Below are positions 8,775 through 17,145 of a DNA stretch of 35,857 nt, piece by piece (the stretch's first letter is position 1; each line of letters opens with the position of its first letter). A program made the translations under genes and the position numbers. The notes under the pieces are model-generated. The model was not told the DNA's origin. It worked only from the letters and a program-made list of their open reading frames with translations, and made no database searches. The DNA comes from Thermotoga sp. (GTDB taxonomy: Bacteria > Thermotogota > Thermotogae > Mesoaciditogales > Mesoaciditogaceae), in contig DYLQ01000017.1 of assembly GCA_020722015.1 (NCBI GenBank), forward strand, positions 1 to 35,857, given 5' to 3'.

Positions 8775-9586
8775 ACCATCTCCGCAGCATTTACGACATT
8801 TCTCATCAATATGACCGAAGTTACATTACCAACTCCGCCTGGTACTTTTGAAACGGAAAGCTTTTTGGAAACCGAATCAAAATCCACATCACCGACGATC
8901 TTGCCATCGACGACGTTTATTCCAACATCTATGACAATCGCATCATCTTTAAACCAACTTGCATCGAACATCTTTGGCTTTCCAACGGCTGCAATGGTCA
9001 GGTCGGCGTGTTTAACCTTATCGATGAGATCTCTCGTTTTTGAATGACACACGGTAACCGTCGCATCTTCGTTCAGCAAAAGTAAAGAAAGAGGTTTACC
9101 TACGGTTGTACTTCTGCCCACAATCGTAACTTCTTTCCCAAAAAGTGGTATCTCGTAATATTTTAGCATTTCAATGACCGCTTGAGCCGTGCACGGTGTA
9201 AAATAAGGTTTCCCCATGAGCAGCATCCCAAGATTTTCAGGTGTCCTGCCTTCAACATCTTTTTCGGGATGTATCATGCTTAAAACTTTAAACTCATCTA
9301 TCCCTTTTGGAACAGGATGCATTATCATGATTCCATGCACACTTCGATCTGCATTTAACCTTTCTATCTCTGAGAAAATATTCTCTCCATTTACGGATAT
9401 CTCTGCGTAGTTTATACCGAATTTATCGCAGTTCTTTTTTATAGAATTGAGGTAGACTCTTGTTGATTTGTCATCCGAAGAAACCACGCATGTCAAAGAC
9501 GGTACGCCAAAATTTTTAAGATCGGCAACTTTTTTTTCGATCAGATCTCCTATTTTTTTTGCTATTTCAATTCCGTCTAAGATCAT
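8762..9586 (-). CDS. folD: FolD-family methylene-tetrahydrofolate dehydrogenase, cyclohydrolase residues altered
   Basis: FolD normally interconverts 5,10-methylene-, methenyl- and 10-formyl-tetrahydrofolate. The 274-aa product has the folate domain, a Rossmann domain with VVGRSTTVGKPLSLLLL, and the PGGVGNVTSV loop. The active-site helix reads YLNSIKKNCDKFG. The residue four after Tyr45, Lys54 in E. coli, is Ile49. The Gln98 position is Met89 (GIMIMHPVP). In the human enzyme these two residues matter most for cyclohydrolase activity. This copy is therefore likely a dehydrogenase with weak or no cyclohydrolase function. It lies 3 bp after the nusB–fhs fusion. Its Shine-Dalgarno sequence is weak. 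Confidence 0.92.
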   Translation of the reverse strand: MILDGIEIAKKIGDLIEKKVADLKNFGVPSLTCVVSSDDKSTRVYLNSIKKNCDKFGINYAEISVNGENIFSEIERLNADRSVHGIMIMHPVPKGIDEFKVLSMIHPEKDVEGRTPENLGMLLMGKPYFTPCTAQAVIEMLKYYEIPLFGKEVTIVGRSTTVGKPLSLLLLNEDATVTVCHSKTRDLIDKVKHADLTIAAVGKPKMFDASWFKDDAIVIDVGINVVDGKIVGDVDFDSVSKKLSVSKVPGGVGNVTSVILMRNVVNAAEMVWKR

Positions 9587-9589
9587 GAT

Positions 9590-11731
9590 TTAAAACAACC
9601 CTGTTATTTTCCCGTCGTCATCTACATCTATATTCACAGCCGCTGGTTCTTTTGGAAGTCCAGGCATGGTCATTATTTCACCGGCTACCGGTACTATAAA
9701 ACCGGCACCTGCAGACAATTTAACTTCGCGTATTGTAAATGTGTACCCAGATGGTGCACCCGCAACCTTTGGATCGTCGGAGAGGGAAGCCTGAGTCTTT
9801 GCCATTATAATCGGAAGATTGCCATATCCTGATTTTTCGATTTTTTTGATGTCCGAAAGGGCAACGGGAGAATATTCAACCTTTCCTGCCCTGTAAATTT
9901 CCTTTGTAAGTGTTTCAATTTTTGTTCGTATTGGCATTTCCCAATCGTATATCCTGTGGAAAGTGTTCTTATCTTTTTCTATTGATTCGATGACTTCTTT
10001 TGCAAGCATTTCCGTTCCAGCCCCGCCTTTTTCAAAGCCTTCACTTAGGGCAAATCTAACTCCCATCTTTTTAACTTCATCTTCGACTGTTTTTATTTCG
10101 TTTAAAGAATCTGTTGGAAATTTATTTATCGCAACAACAACCGGAAGACCGAATTTTTTTATGTTTTCTATGTGTACTTTAAGATTATCCATGCCTTTTT
10201 TAAGGGCTTCCATGTTTTCATTTCTAAGGTTTTTTATGTTTTCGCCGCCATGCATTTTAAGTGCTCTTACACTTGCGACAAGTACAACGGTGTCCACTTT
10301 TAAATTTGCGTATTTAGATACGACGTCGAAAAATTTTTCTGCTCCCAAATCGGCGGCAAAGCCAGTTTCTGTTATGACGTAATCTGCCAGTTTAAGCGCC
10401 ATTTTTGTTGCTACTACCGAATTTGTACCATGTGCTATATTGGCAAATGGTCCGCCATGAACTATGGCAGGGGTGTTTTCAGTTGTTTGAACGAGGTTTG
10501 GATTCAGAGCATCTTTAAGAAGGGCTGTCATCGCACCTTGGGCATGAAGATCCCCAGCCGTCACGTATTTTCCGTCTACGGTTTCACCTATGATTATTCT
10601 CGAAAGCCTTTCTTTGAGATCTGTTATACTTTCTGCAAGGCAAAGTATTGCCATTATTTCCGAAGCCGCCGTTATGACATATCCGGTTTCTCGCGGAAAT
10701 CCGTTTGAATGGCCTCCGAGTGCTACTACTATTTCTCTTAAAGCCCTGTCATTCATATCAACAGCGCGGGGCCATTTCACACTGCGCACATCGATGTTAA
10801 GCATATTTCCGTTATGAATATGGGCATCTATCATCGCAGCTAAAAGATTATGTGCAGTGGTAACTGCATGAATATCGCCCGTAAAATGGAGATTTATCTC
10901 TTCCATAGGCAAGACTTGGGCTTTTCCGCCACCAGTTGCACCGCCTTTCACTCCAAAAACAGGGCCCAATGATGGTTCTCTCAAAGTTACTATTGACTTT
11001 TTGCCCATCCTATTCATTCCAAGCGACAATCCAATACTCGTTGTTGTCTTTCCTTCTCCAGCCGGCGTAGGCGTTATGGCAGTCACTATTATCAGTTTAC
11101 CGTTGGGTTTATCCTTTATGGTCTTAAGAATTTGATAGGGTATTTTAGATATGTACCTTCCGTAAGGTATGATTTGATCAGGCTCAATTCCGATCATCTT
11201 GGCAATTTCTGTAATTGGTTTCATCGCGATTTTTTTGGTTGCTTCAGTCTTTTCCACTTTTTCTTCCTCCTCTTCGTCTCTTTTTTGAGTTTTGCGCATA
11301 AGTAGGATTTTGTTTTTATTCGCAGAATTCTTTGCTATTTTGTCAAGTACTCCATTTATGAACTTGCGATCCCCGTCCGTTCCGAATTCCTTTGCTATCT
11401 CAATTGCTTCATCGATCGAAACTTCTATTGGAATATCGTCTTCAAAAAGTAGCTCGTAAACGCCAAGCCTGAGTATATCTTTCGATACAAGCGGGAGCCT
11501 ATCAATCGTCCAACCAAGGATGCAATTTCTTATGGCATTATCTATTTCATGGATTTTCGAGAAAAGGTTTAAGGTTAAATGTTCAACTTCTTTTTCAATA
11601 GAACCATTTATCTCTTCCATTTCACAGGTATTCTTTACAGCCTGAGATGGGGAAAGATCTTGAAATTCCATCTGATAAATCGATTTAAAGACCAGTTCTC
11701 TCAAAAGCCTTCTATGATGCTTTTCAGTCAC
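9590..11731 (-). CDS. nusB-fhs: NusB–formate-tetrahydrofolate ligase (Fhs) in-frame fusion
   Basis: One uninterrupted 713-codon frame encodes two normally separate proteins. Residues 1-142 are NusB, the transcription antitermination factor, with LVFKSIYQMEF and a FINGVLDKIAK C-terminal helix. A charged linker (about 143-165, including RDEEEEEK) follows. Residues about 166-713 are Fhs, which makes 10-formyl-tetrahydrofolate from formate and ATP; TPAGEGKTTTSIGLS, REPSLGPVFGVKGGATGGG and FTGDIHAVTTAHNLLAA are visible. The first start is GTG with AAGG only 1 nt away. Codon 159 is a GTG (11255-11257) preceded by GAGGAGG at 8 nt, which would give a normal-length 555-aa Fhs. Two products, fused and free, are plausible. 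An assembly error removing the nusB stop is not excluded. Confidence 0.9.
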   Translation of the reverse strand: MTEKHHRRLLRELVFKSIYQMEFQDLSPSQAVKNTCEMEEINGSIEKEVEHLTLNLFSKIHEIDNAIRNCILGWTIDRLPLVSKDILRLGVYELLFEDDIPIEVSIDEAIEIAKEFGTDGDRKFINGVLDKIAKNSANKNKILLMRKTQKRDEEEEEKVEKTEATKKIAMKPITEIAKMIGIEPDQIIPYGRYISKIPYQILKTIKDKPNGKLIIVTAITPTPAGEGKTTTSIGLSLGMNRMGKKSIVTLREPSLGPVFGVKGGATGGGKAQVLPMEEINLHFTGDIHAVTTAHNLLAAMIDAHIHNGNMLNIDVRSVKWPRAVDMNDRALREIVVALGGHSNGFPRETGYVITAASEIMAILCLAESITDLKERLSRIIIGETVDGKYVTAGDLHAQGAMTALLKDALNPNLVQTTENTPAIVHGGPFANIAHGTNSVVATKMALKLADYVITETGFAADLGAEKFFDVVSKYANLKVDTVVLVASVRALKMHGGENIKNLRNENMEALKKGMDNLKVHIENIKKFGLPVVVAINKFPTDSLNEIKTVEDEVKKMGVRFALSEGFEKGGAGTEMLAKEVIESIEKDKNTFHRIYDWEMPIRTKIETLTKEIYRAGKVEYSPVALSDIKKIEKSGYGNLPIIMAKTQASLSDDPKVAGAPSGYTFTIREVKLSAGAGFIVPVAGEIMTMPGLPKEPAAVNIDVDDDGKITGLF
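11255..11272 (-). promoter_or_regulatory. Internal ribosome binding site and GTG start for Fhs
   Basis: Within the linker of the nusB–fhs frame, GAGGAGG (11266-11272) lies exactly 8 nt before an in-frame GTG (11255-11257). The same bases encode the linker's glutamate run. Initiation here would give MEKTEATKKIAMKPITEIAK, a normal Fhs N-terminus, and a 555-aa protein. The site looks like the ancestral start of a separate fhs gene. Confidence 0.65.
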
Positions 11732-11734
11732 ACC

Positions 11735-12121
11735 TTATTTTTTGTTTTCCTCTTTCTCATCTATTTCTTCAGAAGATTCTTTTTTAGCAGACAGCACATC
11801 TTCAACGTAAACGTTAACACTGACGACTTTTAGACCCGTTATACTTTCAACTTCCCTCTTTATTGCCTGCTGAATCTGTGATGTAACGTCGGTTATTTTT
11901 TCACCATATTTGATTCTGATCTTGACAGATATTGAGACGCTGTTGTCATCTGGCCTGTCTATTGTCACTTGTTTTCTGTAATATTTGTAATCTCGCGATT
12001 TTTGAGTTATTTCTTTTCCTTCCTGCTTTGCAAGTGTCAATATCACGACGTTACTTATAACCTGATCCGATATCTCTATTTTCCCTCTGTTTGGCTGATT
12101 GTTCATTTCATGCTCGCTCAA
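11735..12121 (-). CDS. Asp23/Gls24 family protein (YqhY-like)
   Basis: This 128-aa cytoplasmic protein has the core GKIEISDQVISNVVILTLAKQEG, a strand rich in alternating residues (SVSISVKIRIKYGEKI), a helix DVTSQIQQAIKREVESITG, and the strand LKVVSVNVYVEDV. An acidic and lysine-rich tail follows. Its place between efp and nusB matches yqhY in Bacillus. The start is uncertain. The TTG at 12121 has AGGTG 6 nt upstream. An ATG at 12106 just after the efp stop and a TTG at 12145 are alternatives. It overlaps efp by 14 bp if the 12121 start is right. Confidence 0.82.
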   Translation of the reverse strand: MSEHEMNNQPNRGKIEISDQVISNVVILTLAKQEGKEITQKSRDYKYYRKQVTIDRPDDNSVSISVKIRIKYGEKITDVTSQIQQAIKREVESITGLKVVSVNVYVEDVLSAKKESSEEIDEKEENKK

Positions 12122-12668
12122 TGTAATCACCTGTCCTTGTATCAATTTTTACCTTTTCTCCTTTGTTAACGAAGAAAGGTATGTTGATCTTCAAACCTGT
12201 TTCAAGGATAGCGGGTTTACCGCTGCCAGCGACTGTATCACCTTTAAAACCAGGATCCGTTTCCACGATCTCGAGTACAACAGTTGTCGGGAGAAGTACT
12301 CCTATGACTTTTTCATCGTGAAAAAGCAAATTCAGTTCTATGTTTTCTTTCATAAACTTTATTTCATCTTCAAGATCGGAAAGCGGAAGAGAGTACTGTT
12401 CGTAGTTATCATTTGCCATGAAATAAGCAAAATTATCATCTTTGTAAAGATATTGAGCAGCTCTTAAAGTTAGAGTTGCCTCTTCAATTTGATCTCCGCT
12501 TTTGAAAGTTTTATCCTGAACAAGACCTGTAAGCACGTCCTTTATCCTTGTCCTCACAACAGCGCTGTGCCCTCTCCCCATTTTGTGCATCTCAAAATCC
12601 ACAACGGTGTAAATCTTTCCGTCGATAATTACGTGCATTCCTTTCCTGAGATCTGTTACGTCAATCAA
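12108..12668 (-). CDS. efp: Elongation factor P
   Basis: EF-P binds the ribosome and relieves stalling at consecutive prolines. The 186-aa product has the three beta-barrel domains: KGMHVIIDGKIYTVVDFE in domain I, and GDTVAGSGKPAILETGLKI plus KIDTRTGDYIERA in domain III. The TTG at 12668 is preferred because GGAGG lies 8 nt upstream and the protein then begins MIDVTDLRKGM. The in-frame TTG at 12674 is only 2 nt from GGAGG. The loop tip of domain I reads KMGRGHS, so the residue that is post-translationally modified in many bacteria is Arg32 here. It is adjacent to a Xaa-Pro peptidase, as in Bacillus (yqhT-efp). Confidence 0.95.
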   Translation of the reverse strand: MIDVTDLRKGMHVIIDGKIYTVVDFEMHKMGRGHSAVVRTRIKDVLTGLVQDKTFKSGDQIEEATLTLRAAQYLYKDDNFAYFMANDNYEQYSLPLSDLEDEIKFMKENIELNLLFHDEKVIGVLLPTTVVLEIVETDPGFKGDTVAGSGKPAILETGLKINIPFFVNKGEKVKIDTRTGDYIERA

Positions 12669-12682
12669 AGACAAAACCTCCC

Positions 12683-13750
12683 TTATATAACTGTAAATTC
12701 TTTTTTGAAGTTAGATAAAACTTCATGTCCGTTTTCGGTAAGTAAGACATCATCCTCTATTCTTATGCCAAACTCATTTGGAATGTAAACACCGGGTTCA
12801 AATGTTACGACTGCCATATCATTTATAGGCTTGTCGTATCTTTTGTTGAGAAATGGAGATTCATGAACATCCATTCCTAATCCATGCCCCAGTCCATGAC
12901 CGAAATATCCATCAAGTTGCCTTTCTTTGAGGAAGTTACGTGCAACGCTATCTATTTCTTTACCACTTATTCCTGATTTTGCGCTTTCTATGGCTTTAAG
13001 TTGCGAACCAAGTACCGCCGTGTAAAAATCTAAAGCTTTTTGGGAAACTTTGCCTATTCCAAAAGTCCTTGTTATATCGCTGCAATACCCATCTACAAGT
13101 GCACCGAAATCAACGACAACCATCTCTCCCTTTTCCATCTTTTTATTTGACGCTAAGCCATGTGGAAGAGCGCCTCTGTATCCGGAGGCGACTATCGTGT
13201 CAAAAGACGGCTTTTGCGCACCGTTCACTTCCATCTCGTAACCAAGCAAGGATGAGAATTCTCTTTCTGTCATACCGACATGAAATTTTTCAAGAGCCTT
13301 TTGAAGAGCAACCTGTGCGACTTCTATGGCTTTTTTTATCTTATCAACTTCTTCTCGATCTTTCACCGCACGGATGGAATAAATATCTTCTTCAACATTT
13401 TGGAGTTTCACTTTGTTTGCAACGTCTACGTACCAAGAGTAAAAAAATTTAGAACCTTCTATCCCAACTGTTTTACCTTTCAGAATTTCCGAAGCCTTCT
13501 CAATCAAAGATGAATTTTCAACTTTGACCATTTCGAAATTCGATTCCTGAGCAGCCTGTGTGTAAAATCTTGAATCAACGAGCAAATATCTTTCTTTTTC
13601 TCCTATTATCACACAGCCTGTATCTCCCGTGAAGCCACTTAAATATCTTACAGTTGTGTTTGAACCTTCAGAGGTTATGGAAAGAAAATAATCTATTCCC
13701 TTGTCTCTAATTTTGTGGTAAAGTTTTGAACTTCTCTCGTTCAAAGACAA
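12683..13750 (-). CDS. Xaa-Pro peptidase, M24 metallopeptidase family
   Basis: This 355-aa cytoplasmic dimetal peptidase is expected to remove residues next to proline. It has an N-terminal creatinase-like domain (1-125) and a pita-bread catalytic domain with all five metal ligands: Asp214, Asp225, His289, Glu318 and Glu332, in the motifs VVDFG, CSDITRTF, GHGLGHGLGMDVHE, TFEPG and IRIEDD. Whether it acts as an aminopeptidase (PepP) or a dipeptidase (PepQ) cannot be told from sequence. The TTG start has GGAGG upstream. It is the first gene after a likely internal promoter and heads the efp–glmM run. Confidence 0.92.
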   Translation of the reverse strand: MSLNERSSKLYHKIRDKGIDYFLSITSEGSNTTVRYLSGFTGDTGCVIIGEKERYLLVDSRFYTQAAQESNFEMVKVENSSLIEKASEILKGKTVGIEGSKFFYSWYVDVANKVKLQNVEEDIYSIRAVKDREEVDKIKKAIEVAQVALQKALEKFHVGMTEREFSSLLGYEMEVNGAQKPSFDTIVASGYRGALPHGLASNKKMEKGEMVVVDFGALVDGYCSDITRTFGIGKVSQKALDFYTAVLGSQLKAIESAKSGISGKEIDSVARNFLKERQLDGYFGHGLGHGLGMDVHESPFLNKRYDKPINDMAVVTFEPGVYIPNEFGIRIEDDVLLTENGHEVLSNFKKEFTVI

Positions 13751-13776
13751 TTCAATCCTCCTCCAATCATTTTTAA

Positions 13777-13785
13777 ATTATATCA
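13777..13785 (-). promoter_or_regulatory. Extended -10 promoter before the Xaa-Pro peptidase gene
   Basis: On the minus strand TGATATAAT (TATAAT at 13777-13782) lies in the 41-bp gap between the ferredoxin and peptidase genes. The TGN extension compensates for the absence of a good -35 at 16-18 nt. It would drive the long efp–glmM run independently of the infC operon, in keeping with the terminator upstream. Confidence 0.5.
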
Positions 13786-13791
13786 CATATT

Positions 13792-14013
13792 TCAGGAGGG
13801 TAAGTTAACATTCTCCGATTGAACGATGTTTATGGCGAAATCTGGACATAGATTGGCACATTGCATGCAACCTATACACTTATCGTTGCTTTCAACTTTC
13901 GGCAAATCGAGTTCGCCTTTTATTATCGCATGTGTTGGACATATCCAATAACATATGCCACAAGACTTGCAAAGTTTGAAGTCTATTTCAATTTCGAAAG
14001 ATTTTTTAGCCAT
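13792..14013 (-). CDS. Small 2[4Fe-4S] ferredoxin
   Basis: The 73-aa protein contains two complete cluster motifs, CKSCGICYWICP and CIGCMQCANLCP, and is otherwise short and acidic. It resembles the delta subunits of 2-oxoacid:ferredoxin oxidoreductases, but no other such subunit is nearby, so a free-standing electron carrier is more likely. The ATG at 14013 has GGAGGT 5 nt upstream. Longer in-frame versions would run into the terminator hairpin. It follows ppdK, a pyruvate enzyme, which may hint at pyruvate metabolism. Partner proteins are unknown. Confidence 0.88.
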   Translation of the reverse strand: MAKKSFEIEIDFKLCKSCGICYWICPTHAIIKGELDLPKVESNDKCIGCMQCANLCPDFAINIVQSENVNLPS

Positions 14014-14026
14014 ATTACCTCCGATC

Positions 14027-14063
14027 AAAAATGAAGAGCACTTTAAAGTGCCCCTCATTTTTT
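14027..14063 (-). terminator. Rho-independent terminator after ppdK
   Basis: On the minus strand, directly after the ppdK stop, AAAATGA and TCATTTT flank the perfect 14-nt palindrome GCACTTTAAAGTGC, followed by a T-run. The T-run leads straight into the ferredoxin ribosome site, so the ferredoxin gene may depend on read-through. The structure is also near-symmetric on the plus strand. Confidence 0.8.
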
Positions 14064-16737
14064 ATTTACTCTTTTTGGCTCTTTTTGCTTTTAATTCCAG
14101 CGTTGATTGAGCGGCGGCGAGTCTTGCTATTGGTACTCTGTAAGGAGAACAACTTACGTAGTCGATTCCTATTTCATCGACGATTTTTATTGAATCCGGA
14201 TCACCGCCATGTTCACCGCATATTCCGACTTCCAGTTTTGGATTTGATTTCTTCCCTTTTTTCGTACCCATTCTTACAAGTTCTCCAACTCCATCTTTAT
14301 CAAGTGTTTTAAACGGATCTACGGGTATTATGCCTTTCTCAAGGTAATCATTCAAGAATTTACCACTATCGTCACGGCTGTATCCAAAGGTTGTTTGTGT
14401 GAGATCGTTTGTGCCAAACGAGAAGAATTGAGCTTCTTCGGCGATTTGATCGGCGGTAACCGCAGCTCTTGGTATTTCTATCATCGTTCCAACAAGATAG
14501 GTCAATTTTATTCCGCTTTTTTTGATCAATTCATCGGCGGTTTTTGTTATTATTTCCTTAAGGAATTTGAGTTCATTCACATGCCCAACGAGAGGCACCA
14601 TTATCTCGGGAATAACGTTTATCTTTTCTTCTTTGACAAGCTCGATGGCTGCCTGAATTATGGCTTTAACCTGCATGGTCGGTATCTCAGGGTAAGTTAT
14701 CTCAAGTCTGCAACCTCTGTGGCCAAGCATCGGATTGAATTCCTTCAATGTGGATGCTCTTTCTAAGATCTCATTGTAGCTTAGTCTCATATCTTTGGCA
14801 AGTTGCCTTAAAGTTTCTTCGTCTTGCGGCAAGAATTCGTGCAACGGTGGATCTATGAGCCTTATCGTTACTGGTTTTCCATCCATTTCTCTGAAGATCG
14901 ATTTGAAATCTTCTTTTTGCATCGGCATTATTTTGTTAAGCGCTTTTTCTCTTTGCTCTGTTGTGTTGGAGAAGATCATCTGCCTGACCGCCGGTATTCT
15001 GTCGTTGGCGAAAAACATACGCTCAGTCCTGCAAAGCCCTATACCTTCAGCACCAAATTCTCTTGCCACTCTGGCGTCCGTTGGCGTATTTGCATTCGTT
15101 CTGACGCCGAGTCTTCTTATCTGATCCGCAAAATTAAGAAATGTCGCAAGATCTCCTCTAAGGCCTTCTGGTTTTATCGTTTTTATCTGGCCCAAGAAAA
15201 CTTCTCCCGTTGAACCATCTATCGATAACCAATCTCCTGCTTTGACCGTAATGCCATTGACCGTGAATAACTTGCGATCGTCATCGACACTTATAGCTTC
15301 AGCACCAACGACAGCGCACTTACCCATGCCTCTTGCGACAACCGCAGCGTGGGATGTTCTACCGCCTCTTGCGGTGAGAATGCCTTCGGCGCCGGCCATA
15401 CCTGCGACGTCTTCAGCAGATGTTTCCGGTCTGACGAGAATTACAGGTTCCTTTTTTCCGAGCTCCGCAGCCTTATCGGCATCAAAAGTGACTTTACCAG
15501 TTGCGGCACCGGGTGAAGCGGCAAGCCCTGTTGCGATCATGCGCTTCTCTGATATTGCTTTTTTCTTTTCATTCATATCGAACATCGGATGCAGAAGTTG
15601 ATCGATTTGATCGGTGGTGACACGCATAATGGCTGTTTTTTTGTCTATCAGCTTTTCTTTAACCATATCAACGGCGACTTTTACCGCAGCTTGAGGGGTT
15701 CGCTTTGCACTTCTTGTTTGAAGCATGTAAAGTTTGCCGTGTTCGACTGTGAATTCAACATCTTGCATGTCTTTGTAATGTTTTTCGAGTATTTCAAATA
15801 TTCTGTAAATATCGTCGTAAGCCTCTTTGGAGATTTTTTTCAGTCCTTCGAGATCTTCTGGAGTTCTTATGCCCGCAACGACATCTTCGCCCTGGGCATT
15901 TCTTAAAAACTCTCCGTACCTTTTTCTCTCTCCTGTTGCTGGGTTTCTTGTGAAGGCAACTCCGGTTCCGCTATCGTCACCCATGTTTCCGAAAATCATC
16001 GAGACAACACTTACAGCAGTTCCGAGCATTGATCCCTCAGGTATCTTGTTTATTCTTCTGTAATCTATAGCCCTTTTGTTCATCCATGATCCAAAAACGG
16101 CATCTATGGCTATCCAGAGTTGTTTGGCGGGATCCTGTGGAAATTCCTTTCCTTCTTTTACGTACAATTTTTTGTAGTTCTCAACGAGTTGCTTTAATTC
16201 TTCTGTTTTCATCTCCGTATCGAGTTTTATGCCTCTTTTTGCCTTTACAGCTTCGATCTCTTTTTCAAATTTGTTATGTTCTATACCTAAAGCCACATCG
16301 CCAAACATCTGAATGAATCTTCTGTAGGAATCGTAAGCGAATCGTTCGTTATTTGTCAATTTTGCAAGGCCAATAACCGTTTGATCGTTAAGACCAAGGT
16401 TGAGGATTGTATCCATCATCCCTGGCATTGAAACTGCAGCTCCAGATCTAACGGAAACAAGAAGAGGATTTTGCGCATCTCCGAATTTTTTCCCTGTGGC
16501 TTTTTCAAGTCTCTTAAGGTTTGATTCAACTTCACTTTTCAATTCTTGTGGGTATGTTTTTGAATGTTTGTAGTAATAATCGCATATTTCAGCGCTTATG
16601 GTGAAACCAGCGGGGACGGATATTCCTATTTTAACCATCTCGGCAAGGTTTGCGCCTTTTCCGCCGAGAATTTCTTTCATTTCGGCACCGCCTTCTGCAG
16701 AGCCATCTCCAAAGAAGTAAACGTATTTCTTAGCCAT
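14062..16737 (-). CDS. ppdK: Pyruvate, phosphate dikinase
   Basis: PPDK interconverts pyruvate + ATP + Pi and phosphoenolpyruvate + AMP + PPi in the cytoplasm; in anaerobes it can run in either direction. The 891-aa product has an N-terminal ATP-grasp domain (GGKGANLAEM; SVRSGAAVSMPGMMDTILNLG), a central phosphohistidine swivel domain (GGRTSHAAVVARGMGK), and a C-terminal PEP-binding TIM barrel ending with the catalytic Cys motif CGEHGGDP. Length is normal. Two adjacent ATGs follow GGAGGTGT. The second, at 16737, has the better spacing. It lies 24 bp after rplT, with no terminator between, so it may be the last gene of the infC operon. Confidence 0.97.
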   Translation of the reverse strand: MAKKYVYFFGDGSAEGGAEMKEILGGKGANLAEMVKIGISVPAGFTISAEICDYYYKHSKTYPQELKSEVESNLKRLEKATGKKFGDAQNPLLVSVRSGAAVSMPGMMDTILNLGLNDQTVIGLAKLTNNERFAYDSYRRFIQMFGDVALGIEHNKFEKEIEAVKAKRGIKLDTEMKTEELKQLVENYKKLYVKEGKEFPQDPAKQLWIAIDAVFGSWMNKRAIDYRRINKIPEGSMLGTAVSVVSMIFGNMGDDSGTGVAFTRNPATGERKRYGEFLRNAQGEDVVAGIRTPEDLEGLKKISKEAYDDIYRIFEILEKHYKDMQDVEFTVEHGKLYMLQTRSAKRTPQAAVKVAVDMVKEKLIDKKTAIMRVTTDQIDQLLHPMFDMNEKKKAISEKRMIATGLAASPGAATGKVTFDADKAAELGKKEPVILVRPETSAEDVAGMAGAEGILTARGGRTSHAAVVARGMGKCAVVGAEAISVDDDRKLFTVNGITVKAGDWLSIDGSTGEVFLGQIKTIKPEGLRGDLATFLNFADQIRRLGVRTNANTPTDARVAREFGAEGIGLCRTERMFFANDRIPAVRQMIFSNTTEQREKALNKIMPMQKEDFKSIFREMDGKPVTIRLIDPPLHEFLPQDEETLRQLAKDMRLSYNEILERASTLKEFNPMLGHRGCRLEITYPEIPTMQVKAIIQAAIELVKEEKINVIPEIMVPLVGHVNELKFLKEIITKTADELIKKSGIKLTYLVGTMIEIPRAAVTADQIAEEAQFFSFGTNDLTQTTFGYSRDDSGKFLNDYLEKGIIPVDPFKTLDKDGVGELVRMGTKKGKKSNPKLEVGICGEHGGDPDSIKIVDEIGIDYVSCSPYRVPIARLAAAQSTLELKAKRAKKSK

Positions 16738-16761
16738 CATACACCTCCGTTAAAATCAATC

Positions 16762-17127
16762 TCACCTAACATCGTTCACAAGATTTTTCTTTGCTATTTC
16801 AACATAAGAATTGAAAGCATCCATATCTTCAACTGCAAGTTGAGCGAGGATCTTTCTGTTAACGTTAACACCTGCGAGGTCAAGGCCGTGTATAAGATCA
16901 CTGTATTTAAGTCCCGCACTTCTTGCAGCGATATTTATTCTTGTTATCCATAACGATCTCATAACGCGCTTTTTTTGTTTTCTGCCTATATAGGCGTTTA
17001 TACCGGATTTTGTCACAGCCTCTTTGGCGTATCTGTAATGTCTTCTTCTTGCACCAAGATGGCCTTTAACGGCATTAAGCACTTTGTTATGCCTCTGCCT
17101 TTTGGTTATACCTCTTTTAACACGCAT
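16762..17127 (-). CDS. rplT: Ribosomal protein L20
   Basis: This 121-aa basic protein is a 50S assembly protein that binds 23S rRNA. It has the classic N-terminal extension MRVKRGITKRQRHNKVLNA and the core SLWITRINIAARSAGLKYSDLIHGL. In many bacteria L20 represses its own operon by binding the infC leader. Such a leader candidate is present at 17900-17986. It follows rpmI by 18 bp. GGAG precedes the ATG. Confidence 0.97.
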   Translation of the reverse strand: MRVKRGITKRQRHNKVLNAVKGHLGARRRHYRYAKEAVTKSGINAYIGRKQKKRVMRSLWITRINIAARSAGLKYSDLIHGLDLAGVNVNRKILAQLAVEDMDAFNSYVEIAKKNLVNDVR

Positions 17128-17145
17128 AATTCACATCTCCTTCGA

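Noticed and set aside
12099-12467. Plus-strand frame opposite efp (122 codons)
   Set aside because: It is the mirror of a well-supported efp; Cys- and Phe-rich composition shows it is a shadow.
12669-12674. EF-P start at TTG 12674
   Set aside because: It is only 2 nt from GGAGG; the TTG at 12668 has proper spacing and gives a normal EF-P N-terminus.
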